From Nageia nagi (lineage: Eukaryota; Pinophyta), in NCBI GenBank assembly GCA_050084985.1, contig JBITNC010000001.1:22816001-22880000 (forward strand): 64,000 bases of DNA. The letters are read 5' to 3'. Below are positions 45,655-58,262 of the stretch, one piece after another. Below the pieces are notes generated by a model. The model did no database searches. It was given only the letters and a program-made list of their open reading frames with translations, and was not told the DNA's origin. The translations under genes and the position numbers were made by a program. Every line of letters starts with the position of its first letter. Within the stretch, counting starts at the first letter, position 1.

Positions 45655-47669
45655 TATCCTAAGTGATGTGCATATAGCCTTGGATGAGGACAATTGGGTA
45701 TGGCTTCAAATCATAGGGTTTTCTAACATAGTACAATTATAGATAGTGATCATCAATCAAGACTACATCTAGACAATGGTGGAGTGCTAGTATGCCCAAC
45801 ATAATATATTTCATTTCCCCATCAAGTATATGTCCATCACACTTAAGGATGTATATTGTATATTCCTAGTGCCTATCAAGGGAGCCATGATCACAGAGGC
45901 TTCCTTGAAGATCCAAATGATGTAGAAGATATTTAAAGATGGGTTGAAGACCATTAATCTAGGCCATAAAAGGGGTGGATTATGCAGTGGCCTACATCAA
46001 TGGATTGATCAACACTTAGGAGATGATCATAATGATGGTCATCAATAGATTCTTATTTTTGGATATGATTGAGTATAGGTTCTCTTGGAACCTACTAGAT
46101 GTAATTCAAGATATCATCAAGGAGGGGATGATCTATACCTAGTGTCCCATGATCCTATAGAAGATGTATAAATAGTTAGCATATAGATAATGAGGCAAAG
46201 TTGGGCTTGCATGATCACTACTTATTTATATTTGGGCTTGGGAGCATTTGCAAGTGGTACAACCCCACAACCTACCCTGTGAAATCCATAAAATGGAAGT
46301 TGTGGATCAAGAGGCATCCATGGCAAGGTGAGAGCTACCTTATGTCAAGCAATGGGCAAGGGTACATGAGTCTTTGAGGAGGATACCCTATGACAGGATG
46401 TACATCTGGCATCATAGGATGTGGGCTATCCTACATGTGGAGGATATTATATTTGGACCCTAAAGGAGGGATTAGTATGGGTGGAGGATGTCGAGTAGAT
46501 GTTACAAGTGTATCTGTGCATAGGAAGAGGCTATGAGATGTAGATGTTTTTATATATGAGCACATCACCCACTAGTATGAGATCCAATAGGATTTCCCAT
46601 TAGATCTTGAGTTATATAGGTACATAAAGGCATGGGGGTACCTCTTAAGAAGATAGTATATAGCCTTGAATAATGCATTCAATGAGGTGAATGTGATCTT
46701 GTATATTGATGATGTTGGGACTATAATAGTGTATGATGCATGGTGGGCACCATAACGAGAGTGAGTGGTTATTAATGGGAGGCTATAAGTGCCCCAACCA
46801 ACAACATAATACTTAGCAGCTACAAGACCTATAGCAGGAGAGGCTGCAAGGTAGTAAGTAGCTGATGAGGCCTTATGAGTTATGGGAGGAGGGATAGGAG
46901 ACATAAAGTTTAACATAGCCTTAAAGACTATGGTTGAGGGGTATGTAGCTCATGATGCCCAACTAATTAAGGAGCAAGATACAAACATAATTGATAAGGA
47001 TGTGGCTTGCATTGAGAGAGATATCATAGTCACCTAGAGAGATGTGGTGGTGGTAGAGAGAGATGCAGCTGCACATGCTAGAGATAGGTTACAAGTGTAG
47101 CTACAACTTGCATAGGCCAAGGCATGATGATTGGCATAACTCCTTACAATAATGTAGAGGATGTAGGTAAGGGCCATGTAGGAAAAAGGGGGTGCAAATA
47201 AAGGATAAGATGGAATGGATCCCACAAGAAGAGGTGGGGATATAGATTTAGGATATGATGATGTAATAGAGATAGTACTAGTTGATGATCAATCAATGGT
47301 AGAGGGAGGCCATAAGGGTGCTGGCATTCTAGGGCTAACTATTGATAGTAAGCATCATGTCCATAGAGCCATCATCTAGAGGGAGGACCCAATCAGGGAT
47401 TTGTACATGCACATAGATAATGAAGCATACATAGGATGAGTAGTAGCTGGTCTATGAGGATAGGAACATAGGACCTGAGACAAGTGGGAGTGTTCAAGAT
47501 GTCCCAACTACCTAGAGTGTAGGGATTCATAAGGGGGCCACTAAGGGTGGTTAAGGTATAGGGAAAGATATTTACTCCCCCCAAAAGGGCACATGGACCA
47601 GGCGAGTAAGGGGATGATACCTCTATAGGTAGACAAAGTTGAGACCTGGCTAGGATCAGGCACCAATTT
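45655..47669 (+). pseudogene. Plant mobile domain (aminotransferase-like, MAIN-type) gene remnant
   Basis: In translation, with many stops, the order is ALDEDNWVWLQIIGF, then FHFPIKYMSITLKDVYCIF (the F-x-x-P-x-G-E-M-x-I-T-L-x-D pattern with changes) and VPIKGAMITEASL. Then come IYIWAWEHLQVVQP and RRIPYDRMYIWH. This is the pattern of the plant mobile domain found in MAIN-like proteins and in Mutator- or gypsy-associated transposon genes. A C-terminal region (46920-47090) reads ACIERDIIVT and VVERDAAAHARD, coiled-coil-like. The 114- and 96-codon minus-strand ORFs overlapping it are shadows. The gene ends where element F begins. Confidence 0.5.
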
Positions 47670-48772
47670 TGTAATATCCCCAAAACTCACAAAATGTGAT
47701 TTTTGTTAAAGTGTAATATTCCAAAGTTGAAATATCACTACTTAGGAATTTATATATATTTTTATATTTTTCTATCTAGCTCAATTCAAATTGAATCTGC
47801 AAATTGAACAAGAAATAGAGCCAAAAATGAATTTTATTCTTCAAGAGATGAGACATCCCAAATGGACAAGTACAATACTTAAGGAAAAATACCTAAATGC
47901 TTAAGAAGGGGGATGTTTGCCCTCATAAAGTAGATTTGGATGATCTGGTCCTGTAAGTTCTTTAATCTCTTCTCCCTAATGCTGGATGAGCCTCCTCACA
48001 CTAATTCCATTGGTTTGGATCTAGGACATGCCTGCTCACACTGATTTGGTAGGTTAGATCTAGATATAGAATATGGCCACACTGACTAGATCTGGATCTA
48101 CCCCACTTGTTGGATCTAGATTAGGGATGGAATAGTTCCACCACATTGGGTCAAGCTATTCCAGTAACTCCACCTCACTGGCTCAAGCTACTCTAGCAAC
48201 TCCACCTCATTGGCTCAAGCTACTATCCTAGCTTAGGTAAGAACTCCTCCACACTAGCTCAAGCTCTCCATTAAGCTAGCTAGAAAGTTGCAACTCCACT
48301 AGTTGCTAACCCTGAAAAGAGATAAACTCTGATGATCTTTCAGCATCCCCCAAATGATGTGTCCCATCTCCTTTTATAATAAGATCTCTCATACCTTGGA
48401 ATCACCCAAAGTGCAATGTCCCTCTTCTAGTGTATTGGGATGACAAATTAAATCATCTAGGGACCCAGGAAGCCCAATGTCCCATAATGGTTGCCTAGAG
48501 ATGCCAAATTACAAGATCAATGGCTCATAAATGCAATGTCCCATTATGAGAGACTAATATTGCATTAATTACAAATAATTGAGGTAGATTAATTAAATAA
48601 AATCCAAGGGTGAGTGCCTCAAGGGTCTCTTTAGCCTTGGTTATAGAAATAAATACAAAATATTAACAAAATACTCCTAAATTAATTTATTTTTGGTTTC
48701 TCCTCCTTTCCCATGAACGTCACACTCTAAGAGGAGAGAAAGTGGATGTTTTACAAATTTGGGGACATTACA
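47670..48772 (-). repeat. 3' LTR of element F
   Basis: 1103 bp, minus strand TGTAATGTCCCC...GGGGATATTACA. Aligns along its length with 51215-52318. Contains CTCCACCTCA..GGCTCAAGCTA direct repeats (48160-48240). Confidence 0.92.
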
Positions 48773-49399
48773 AGTCTCCCCTTCCTGAATTACTTGTCCC
48801 CAAGCAACTCAAGATAAATTAGCCCTTCTCTTTCCCATCCTAAAAATCTATAATGTAGATGAAAGAACAAGGAGAAAGAGTTCTAATTTTTTGCTGCAAG
48901 GGATGGCCAAAATGTCTACCTTCATAGCTCCATAACCCAACATCCAAGTCCTGATGAAATCAAGGAGTGCTAGTGGGTTATCTTCTATCCAAGACTACAT
49001 CACATGATGGGAGGGAGAATCTGTAATTTTAGTAAGCATGAATATATTCATCCCAACATCCTAATGGTCTAAGTGGTTGAGTGGTTCACAAGGAAAAGTA
49101 TGATGAAGTAATACCAAATCTTCAATCCCTTTATTTCTCATTTTAGGCAAGATGATGGACAATTTGTCCTAAAAAAATTTGCAACAATATACTTGTAACA
49201 AGGACATATATGCCAAAGAGAAGTAAACCTGACCAGCAAGTATTATCACTTATTTCCAATCTTCAATCAACCTCTAACTTATTATCTAGAAAAAGAACAC
49301 TCTTAACCAATTCATTAGTGGTTGAGCAAATGTGGGCATGTTACCTTGGGACTGGGTGATGTCTTGCATGGTATTTCTATTTGAGATGTGAGGAATGAT

Positions 49400-49872
49400 T
49401 CGATGTTGCTACTTTGGATCTTCTATTACTTCCAATTGATGGGCTTATGAAGTGGCCCTATTGCTACCTTGCAATCCTCTCATGATGACCTCCTTTCCAT
49501 TTGCTAGGAACTTCATTTCCAACATGTCATAATTTGTCCTAATCTCCCCAAGGTTTTTAGCCATTGAATTCCAAAGACCATGTGCAAGGTCCCTCCCATG
49601 GGATATACATAGAAATCACTTCTCATGGAGTAATTGTTGGTCTCAACTAGAAGTTGTTTAATCACCTTATTGCAAAATGAGATTTGGCCGTTAGCATTGG
49701 CCACATTGAATCCTTCAAAAATGTCCATCCTTACTCCTTTCTTAGTAGCAAACAAAGCATCAATGAAGTTGTGAGATGACCCTCCATTGATAAGAATAGT
49801 CACTTCTTCTCCTAGAGCTCTTCCCTTTATGCATAATGTGGGGTAATGGGGCGCTCCACTAATGGTGGCCAA
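49400..49872 (-). pseudogene. Retropepsin of element F
   Basis: The ORF starts MATISGAPHYPTLCIKGRAL and has the active-site block TILINGGSSHNFID, in which the catalytic Asp of the usual D-S/T-G is Asn; the second block is VFGIQWLKTLG. A frameshift follows at about 49515, after which the linker MKFLANGKEVIMRGLQGSN is read in the next frame. In normal gypsy elements reverse transcriptase would come next, but here it is missing. The D-to-N change would inactivate the enzyme by itself. Confidence 0.78.
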
Positions 49873-50387
49873 GGTGCCATGAGTGGAAAATTGAACTGCA
49901 CCTTCCCATTGATTTGGTAGGTTAGATCTAAATCTCCATTACCTCTACATAACTGAGTTGCACCTTCCCATTGTAGCGATGGCCTAGCTCCATGATCCTC
50001 TATAGATAAAGTACATTTTCCTTCTTCTCATTTTAGAACATGAGATCTCTTGATCCCTCTATGTTTGCTCTAATGACCATGCCTTTCTCCTTGGTGGAGA
50101 TGTGAGCCTTCCTTGGCTCCCATTCATTTTACTTGTTGGCACAATTTGTTACTAGGGTGGCTATGTACTTCCTTGATTACTCTTCCCTCAAATCAGATTG
50201 GTTGATTCAAGTGCTATAGCCCTTCTGATTGCCTCATCAAGATCATTTGGCTCAAATGCCTTGATAGATGCTCTGATATTTTCTTTCAAACCCTCCATGA
50301 ACATATCCATCCTTCTAGCTTCTAATAGATCTAAAACCATAATAGAAACATCCATAAACTCATCTACATATTCTTCAACTATACCTT

Positions 50388-51200
50388 CTATTGGATCTTA
50401 GTGAGCTCATGGAAGTAACTTTCTTTAGTCTTCTTTTCAAAACATTCCAGCAACCTTTGGCAAAATTCATCAAAAGTTGAGATTTGGTCATGCCCCAACA
50501 TTTTCAATCCATGGTGCCACCACTCATAGGTTCGTCCCTTTAGGGAGAGTGTGGCAAAATGTATGGCCTCATCTTCTACCATGGAATTGAAAGATAGGTA
50601 CATTTGGAGCTGGTGAATCCATCCTCTTATCGAGATCCCTACACCTCCATCAAATTTCTCCAATTGGATCTCTTGCAATGGCTCCTTAAAGATAGGTGGG
50701 CATCCTCCTTATCCTCCCTCCAATTGTCCATGAAATTCTTGGAAAGATATGATATTTCTATACTCTACTAGTTTGTCCATGTACTCATCAAACAATTGGT
50801 CGAGCCTCTGTCGATATCTTTGATAGATCTCCTTTAGATCTTCCTCTTTTCTAAAAAGAGGCTTAGGTAGAATAGGTATAGACTTTTAGTAACAAGATCT
50901 AGCCCCAAATGAGCTCTCTTCTTGGCCATTTCTATTCTCCTAGCTAGGTGGTGGAGTCTAGTTCCCTCTTTGGGATGTGAGTATCTGCAATTGCTCTATC
51001 ATCTTCCTTAATGCATCCAGGATGGCTCTGTTGGAATCAACCATGTTCCTTTGTCTAGCTTCCTCCCACTCTTTAGATCCCTCCACATCTATTACATCTC
51101 TCTCCTCTAAGCTCAGTTGGTAATTAGGATCACTTCTTCCTCTCAAGTAGTAATTATGGATCTTGGGCAGCATGAGATAATACAGGCTAGTAGAAAAATA
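50388..51200 (-). pseudogene. gag: Gag of element F
   Basis: The N-terminal part (to 50958) is acidic and helical (SLEERDVIDVEGSKEWEEAR and ILDALRKMIEQLQIL). After a broken stretch, the ORF 50678-50388 has the Retrotrans_gag pattern IQLEKFDGGVGISIRGWIHQ, HFATLSLKGRTYEWWHHGL and STFDEFCQRLLECFEKK. No zinc knuckle could be recognised downstream. By family it would make the particle. Confidence 0.75.
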
Positions 51201-51214
51201 GGCTTTGATACCAG

Positions 51215-52318
51215 TGTATATCCCCAAAACTCACAAAATGCAATTTTTGTTAAAGTGTAATATTCCAAAGTTGAAATATCACTACTTAGGAATTTATATA
51301 TATTTATATATTTTTCTATCTAGCTCAATTCAAATTGAATCTACAAATTGAATAAGAAATAAAGCTAAAAATGAATTTTATTCTTCAAGAGTTGGGATGT
51401 CCCAAATGGACAAGTACAATACTCAAGGAAAAATACCCAAATGCTCAGGAAGGGGGATGTTTGCCCTCACAAAGTAGATTTGGATGATGTGGCCCTGTAA
51501 GTTCTTCAATCTCTTCTCCCCAATGCTCGATGAGCCTCCTCACACTGATTCAACTAGTCTAGATCTAGGAAATGCCTCCTCACATTGATTTGGTAGGTTA
51601 GATCTAAATCTAGAATATGGTCACATTATTTGGATCTAGATCTACCCCACTGGCTAGATCTAGATAAGGGATAGAATAGTTCCATCACACTGGCTCGAAC
51701 TATTCCAATAACTCCACCTCTTTGGCTCAAGCTACTCTAGCAACTCCACCTCATTAGCTCGAGCTACTATCCTAGCTTAGGTAAGAACTCCTCCACATTG
51801 GTTTGAGCTCTCCCACTAAGCTAGCTGGAAAGCTACAACTTCACTAGCTGCTAACCCCCAAAAAGAGATAAACTCTAATGATCTTTCAACATTCCCCAAA
51901 TGATGCATCCCATCTCCTTTTATAACAAGATCTTTCATACCTTGGAATCACCCAAAGTGCAATGTCCCTCTTCTGGTGTCTTGGGATGACAAATTAAATC
52001 ATCTAGGGACCTAGGAAGCCCAACATCCCATAATGGTTGCCTAGAGATGCCAAATTACAAGATCAATGGCTCATAAATGCAATGTCCCATTATGAGAGAC
52101 TGCTATTACATTAATTACAAATAATTGAGGTAGATTAATTAAATAAAATCCAAGGGTGAGTGCCTCAAGGGTCTCTTTAGCCTTGGTTACAGAAATAAAT
52201 GCAAAATATTAATAAAATACTCCTAAATTAATTTATTTTTGGTTTCTCCTCCTTTTCCATGAATGTCACACTCCAAGAGGAGAGAAAGTGGATGTTTTAC
52301 AAATTCGGGGACATTACA
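51215..52318 (-). repeat. 5' LTR of element F
   Basis: 1104 bp, ending GGGGATATACA next to the primer-binding site; the other copy reads ATATTACA at that end. Scattered substitutions relative to the 3' LTR. Confidence 0.92.
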
Positions 52319-52437
52319 AATTTTGACATGAACCTATGAATGTGATATTTGGATAGACTTAGACATGTAGTTTTGATGGATTTGTATATGCTCTTGAGTA
52401 TCCATGATGTATTTATGTTTATGTATGGACATATATA

Positions 52438-52489
<52 letters not shown>

Positions 52490-52808
52490 GTATGATATTT
52501 ATGATATGCTTATGGATATGATGACATGTTTATGAACTATATGATATGGATTACTGATATATTTTTTTGGTTATGGATGGTGACTTGATGCACTTTGGTT
52601 CCATGTGTAATGATCTATACATGTATTTATAGTTATGGTTTTTATAATTATGTTATATGTTCATGGATGCTACATGATGTGATGCTATGTATGCTTTTAT
52701 GCTTATGATACATTCTATGTGGTACATGAAGATAATAATGTCTAACTATGAGTATGTATGATTTTATTTGGATATGTGAGTGGAAAATGCAAATATATGT
52801 ATGGAATA
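52319..52808. other. Spacer between elements F and G, with a (TA)n tract at 52430-52486
   Basis: A TA microsatellite of about 55 bases with one ATTA interruption. Around it TATGGATATG-like words recur. No gene. Confidence 0.72.
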
Positions 52809-53476
52809 TGTATATCTCAAATAATGAATTAAATAAATAATTCATTAATATGATTTACAATATATAATATTGTTTGAGTTAATACAATACATATATGATC
52901 TCTAATTGATGTATAAACCTCATAAATGAATAGATATTTTTAAGTACATGCAAAATGACTGGTCAAATGCCTACCTTTTGATCATCAATGAGCTCTAGGA
53001 AGTAAAATTACCACTCCATCAATTTATAGGAAATACACACTATTAGTTGCATGAATTAGGTAGATCCACATACATTGATTGAAGTATACGAAACAAGACA
53101 ATGAGTATTGTAGATCTAACTTCAAACATGATAATATTACATGCATAGCACATGTCATTAATGACTTGAAATATGAAGAATTTGACCTCGTGCAAAGAAC
53201 ATAATATGATCATTGCAACTAGGGTATAACAAATCCAAGGTTAAATGGTGGTGTCTAAAGACACTGTTTTAGTTGTGGCACATTTATTGGACTTGCTTGC
53301 ATATGGTATATCTTGCTTTGATCTTATTTTATAGATGCATTTATTCTTGAGATCTACACATTTTACATTGATATTTGCTTATTACATTGCTTGTGGTGCA
53401 TTTACACCCTTTTTACAATAACATTATTTAATGTAGTACATTATAATTAATAATTAATAAAAATCATATTTAGACA
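52809..53476 (-). repeat. Left LTR of element G
   Basis: Aligns with 54161-54829 from ATCTCAAATAATGAATTAAA to CATATTTAG(A/G)CA with modest divergence. Confidence 0.75.
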
Positions 53477-53886
53477 TATAAATTTTACCCCTCTATGGAT
53501 ATGTAATGAAAAGCATTGAAGTTGCATAATCCAAAGAATCAAAGAAGAAAAATATATGCCTGAAATTGAACCATTCCTCCTTGATCATTATTGATTTGAT
53601 GCCCCTTGTATGGCCCTTTTTGACTTTATTGCCCTAGGAAAGCTCCATGAATGGGGTGATCAAGACCAAAATAAGATGGGGGAAGATTATATTCTAATGT
53701 TTCTCAAGGAATTCACTAGAAACTCTCATATTGAAGGATTGACAATATCTTTAGATCTACTCTCCATATGGCTTCCTTTGATCATTGCCCATGATGCAAC
53801 CAAAAATTCTCTTCTCCTCGCTTGATGGATGGGGGTAACTACATTTTTTATCTTGATTAGTTTCTTATGATCTTCTTTCTTTCCAT

Positions 53887-54066
53887 GTCAACACTGGTAT
53901 CTACTAAAGTATTGAATCACCATTGGTATTTACAAGATAGTGGCCAACATATCAATATTGGTATCTACCAAAGTAGTTGGCAATAAATAGACATTGGTAT
54001 CTATCAAAGTAGTGGCCAATGAGTCACTATTAGAATCTACAAAAGTAGTTACCAATGAAGACTTGG
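53887..54066. repeat. ~45-bp tandem repeat inside element G
   Basis: About four units with the core TTGGTATCTACCAAAGTAGT followed by GGCCAA-like sequence. GGTATCTACC is close to self-complementary. Confidence 0.7.
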
Positions 54067-54160
54067 AAAGAAAGAGAGAGATCTAAATGAAACTCCTCTA
54101 ATCTTGCATAATATCTTGCCCCAAGGGACAAAATCCTTCGAAATAGTAGGTTCACCAAAA

Positions 54161-54829
54161 TGTAGATCTCAAATAATGAATTAAATAAATAATTCATTAA
54201 TATGATTTATAATATATAATATTGTTTGAGGTAATACAATCCATATATGATCTCTAATTGATGTATAAACCTCATAAATGCATAGAGCTTTTTGGAGTAC
54301 ATGCAAAATGAGTGGTCACATGCCTACTATCTGATCATCGATGAGCTCTAGGAAGTCGAATTACCACTCCATCAATTTATAAAAAATACATGTTGTTAAC
54401 TACATGAATTAGGCATATCTATGTCCATGAGTTGAAGTATATGAAACCAAATGAAGAGTATTTTAGATCCAAATTCAAACATGATAATATACATGTATAG
54501 TGCACGTTATTAATGGCCTAAAATATGATGAATCTAACCTCATGCAAAAAATAGAATATGATCACCACAACTAGGGCATAACAAATCCAAAGTTAATTGT
54601 TGGTGTCTAAATACACCATTTCATTTATGGAACATTTATTATATTTTCTTGCATATGGATTATCTTGCTTTGATCTTTATTTATAAATGCATTTGTTCTT
54701 GATATCTACACCTTTTAAGCTGATATTTGCTTATTACATTGCTTATGATGCATTTACATCTTTTTTACAATAACACTATTTAATGCAATAAAAATGAATT
54801 ATTATTTATTAATAAATCATATTTAGGCA
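54161..54829 (-). repeat. Right LTR of element G
   Basis: Partner of 52809-53476; starts TGTAGATCTCAAATAATG. Confidence 0.75.
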
Positions 54830-56984
54830 TATATAAAATGCAAACAATGTGAATGAATGTATAAAATACACATAAATAATAAATAAAAATGAAGCACACT
54901 CATATATCTATGGATAACACACATAAAATGAGACAACAATACATTTGACATATGGATAATGAACAACACATGATGAAAACATATGTGCATGAATGAGCAA
55001 TAACAAATAATGATAAAATGAACACACAAAATGTAAATACAAGCAAAGATGCCTTTAAATGAATGCAAAGTGATAATATATGAAATTTATAAAAAGATGA
55101 AAACATAAAGTGAATGGAAAAATAAGGATAGCATGTAACACATAAATAAGAAGAAAATAAATAATATGCTCAATGATAATTGATCAAAATAATGATAAAT
55201 AATAATACATTTATAATAAATAATAAGTAGGCAAATAAGTGATAAAATTGACCAACAATAGATAAATGAAAAACAATAATAAGAATTTGATACATAGTGA
55301 TAATTTATAAACAAAAGGACATACAATGATTGATGAAGTAAACTGAAGCAGGATGACATAAAGAAGCAATTTAAAATGACTATAAAATACCATGTGATAT
55401 GTCATGCAATTATAACAACATAAAAATACTCATATTGACATAAAAATGACATTACAAAGCAACCCAAAATAGGATTTTAACAAAATATTGAAAAATGAAA
55501 AAAAGATGAACTTCGATAAAAGATATTAAGTGACCACCTCATTGAAATCCTAAACAAATTTGACCACATGATTCTAGGTAATTTGATCTTAGTATAGGAT
55601 AAAACATATCCAAAAATGGAGTCCAATGGAACTATTTATGAAGCCCAAATCAAGACAACTTATCAAGGTGCAGCATCCTTTAGCGGTCACTAAAAGGGTT
55701 CCATTCCAAGTAGGCCCCTATTTAGTGTTTGAAAATATACCAAACAATAGGCTATGGACATACAGTTTGATATGATGATCACATTTATATTATTGAAGAA
55801 CTAGAAAAATATAGAACAAAAAATGGACATCATTTATCATTTCAAAAAGACAAATCAAATAGCCAATTTTCATAAGGGTGAAATTTTAGGACCTACATCC
55901 CTAAAATTCGAAACACTAGGAAATGACTTTAAAATTTGAGAAAAATAAATGGGGTGACTCAAAATGATATAATAAGATCATAAAAGACTAAGCTTTAAAA
56001 ACAAATAAGAAATTATCACACTATATATACACTTACTGAGGCACTACATTAGGCTAATTAATGACTTAGGGCAAGCAGAAGAGTATTAAAATAGGCAAGA
56101 TGGATGAAATAAAGACAAGAAACATGAATATAAATGATAAATAAAGTTTCTAAACATCACAACATGACTAATAAAAGTTATAAGATATGAAACACAAATC
56201 ATGAAAATGATAAAAAGTTTTTGAATGACAAAATAAGAGATATGGCATCGAAGGATGTCAAAAAGTGTCACAAGTCATCTATAGCATAATGTTATCCCTT
56301 AGAAACCATGATAGTCATAAACTATGGTCAAACATGAGGGAATAAAAAAGAGGCAACGTAAGGTGACTATGACCTAAGTGGTTATGTCCTCATTAGGAAA
56401 CATAGATGGGATAATATGATAAGAGATACAAATGTACATTCAATGATGTCAGTGATATGACATGACACAAAAAATGGAGAATAATATCTTGGTTCATCTA
56501 GGTATGTAAGGAACCAATTTTCATGCATGTTTAGGACTATGTTTTCTCTATTGGGGACTCGAGAGATAATGTCCAAGGGTAAACCCTAAAGGAGGACCAA
56601 GATTGATACCAAACAACATGATTAATGCAAATGAAAAATTTGGTAAGAAATGCATAAATGAAGAATTACATGATATAGGATGGCTAGGATATGACTTATT
56701 GTTATCCTATCCCATAGTGCACATGAGTGCACAATTGTGAAAGGAGGGATAGACCCTAGTATCAACTCTAGATGATATGATCAAAAAATAAAACAAATAA
56801 ATGAATGATACAAAGTGGTAAAACACCCAAGAGGAGAAAAAATACCTACATGTAATGTATAATCCCCCAACTTAGTATGGATAAAAATATGAGGGTGATC
56901 AAGAGGAAATAAGAAAATAAATTCAAAATAAAGGATTAAATGATATCCACATAAAACAAAAATTAAAGATCAAGAATAGAAATA
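54830..56984. other. AT-rich sequence, probably the 3' untranslated part of gypsy element H
   Basis: Lies just downstream (minus strand) of the integrase end of H. Long ORFs on the minus strand at 54823-55405 are Ile/Leu/Ser/Tyr-rich and follow from AATAATAAATAA-type simple sequence. No LTR partner was found in the window. Confidence 0.45.
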
Positions 56985-57560
56985 ACAAATATGAATAATA
57001 TTGATAGGTTCAAGCTCTTCATATCCTTATAAATCTATAAGATGGTACACACTTAAATCAATCTTACCCTTGATGATGTAGGGACCTACCCAATTAGGGG
57101 TAAACTTTTCCCTAAGATGATGCTCTAGATGGGATTATTTTTTATTCTCTTTGAGAACAAGATCATATTATTAGAACTCATGTGGTTGGTCCTTCTTATT
57201 GAATGCTCACTTGAGGTGCTCTTGATAAACCTTGTGATGATGAATCACATTGATATGTATTTCATCAAGCAAAATGAGTTGATCCAGTCAATCTTGATGA
57301 GTCTCTTAATTGAGGATAAGGTACTTCAGCAATGCATGCAAGTAATGGATATCAATATGGAGAGGTATGAAATCCTTAACACCATTGAAAAGAGAGAAAG
57401 GAATAGCATCCATGGATATCTAAATGCTAGTGTGATATTCCCACAAAGCATTTGAGATAAACTTTTGCCAATTGTGATTATTATCATTTACCATTTTCTT
57501 GAGAAGCATAAAATTTATCTTATTAGTGGCTTTAGCTTGACCACTACCCTAAGGGTAATA
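56985..57560 (-). pseudogene. pol: Integrase C-terminus of Ty3/gypsy element H (downstream piece)
   Basis: The minus strand reads, with stops, GSGQAKATNKINFMLLKKMV, then WQKFISNALWEYHTSI, DAIPFSLFNGVKDFIPLHI, AFNKKDQPHEF, then YDLVLKENKK and FTPNWVGPYIIKGKIDLSVY. This is the end of a gypsy integrase with its C-terminal barrel-like segment. The frame begins exactly where element I starts and joins the piece at 62715-64000. Confidence 0.82.
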
Positions 57561-58262
57561 TGTTGAGCATGGGTGATTGTCATTGTTGTCAACACGTGGT
57601 TTTAGCTGTGTCTTCGCATCCATTTGGTTTTGGCTATATCTTCGTGCAGTAGTATGAGTTCATTTTAAGATCCCCGGGATGACGTTCTGGAATGAAATGA
57701 TAAAGCTCAGTTGTGGAAAAATCCAGGTTCCGAAGAAGGTGAGAGTTGTTGTAAAGTCTGGGTTTCGGAGAAGGTGAGAGTTGTGAAAAATCCAAGTTCC
57801 GAAGAAGGTGAGAGTTGTTGAAAAGTTCAGGTTTCAGAGAAGGTGAGAGTTGTGAAAAGTCCAGGTTCTGGAGAAGGTGAGAGTTATGGAAAAGCCCAGG
57901 TTTCGGAGAAGGTGAGAGTTGTTGAAATGTCCGAGTTCTAGAGAAGGTGAGAGTTGTGAAAAGTTTAGGTTCTGGAGAAGGTGAGAGTTGTGGAAAAGCC
58001 TAGGTTTCGGATAAGGTAAGGTCAGCAAAGAGAAATTGAGGAGCCAGAAACAGTTAATTAAGTATTCCGGAAGTAGAGCATTTCGGAAATATGAAGATGA
58101 CGTCAGCGATTTTGGGTCTTAACCCAAAACTGGATCCCAAAAGCGATGGGCAACTAAAAGAGATGGAGCCAATGAGTAAAACATTTTGAAAGTAAGAGAT
58201 GACATCACGGGGAGAATGATGTTCACATTCTTTAATAGAACTAGGTTTCGAAGATGATGAGG
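57561..58262 (+). repeat. Truncated 5' LTR of element I
   Basis: Starts TGTTGAGCATGGGTG and follows the 3' LTR (60720 onward) until GTTAGCAAAGAGTGA. After that it switches to pol sequence (ATTATGGTTTGG). It keeps several CCGG/ACGT sites that the 3' LTR has lost. Confidence 0.88.
57706..58020. repeat. ~33-36-bp tandem array in the 5' LTR of element I
   Basis: About nine units of GAGAAGGTGAGAGTTGTGGA plus AAAGCCCAGGTTTCG. A matching array is at 60862-61190 in the 3' LTR, while the element A LTR has only one to two units (about 5030-5090), so the array expanded within the family. Confidence 0.85.

Larger units (their letters stand above)
47670..52318 (-). mobile_element. Ty3/gypsy LTR retrotransposon F reduced to gag and protease
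   Basis: LTRs at 47670-48772 and 51215-52318 enclose 2.4 kb. The target duplication AATTT is perfect (47665-47669, 52319-52323). Minus strand: primer-binding site CTGGTATCAAAGCC at 51201-51214, gag, protease, then only about 700 bases before the polypurine tract AGGAAGGGGAGACT at 48773-48786. Reverse transcriptase, RNase H and integrase are absent, either deleted before insertion or lost since. It was inserted at the end of the plant mobile domain remnant. The LTRs differ more than those of E, so it is older. Confidence 0.86.
52809..54829 (-). mobile_element. Short non-coding LTR element G (TRIM-like)
   Basis: Two ~668-bp direct repeats (52809-53476 and 54161-54829), TGTA...GGCA/GACA on the plus strand, enclose only 684 bp. 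On the minus strand a purine-rich AGAGGGGTAAAA precedes the left LTR, and TTTTGGTGAACC at the inner edge of the right LTR is the candidate primer-binding site, so the element probably reads leftward. The interior has no retroviral domain; a 71-codon ORF (53610-53825) and a tandem array are all it holds. Flanking bases (GAATA and TATAT) do not match as a target duplication, so the ends may be off by a few bases or altered. Confidence 0.65.

Noticed and set aside
46572-47683. Minus-strand ORFs of 63-114 codons
   Set aside because: Opposite strand of the plant mobile domain remnant, with low-complexity Tyr/Ser/Ala composition.
52804-52808. GAATA as target duplication of element G
   Set aside because: The bases after 54829 are TATAT; no 4-6-bp match was found with the chosen ends.
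54823-55405. Hydrophobic minus-strand ORFs resembling multi-span membrane proteins
   Set aside because: Ile/Leu/Tyr/Ser content follows from AATAAT simple sequence, with overlapping frames equally open.
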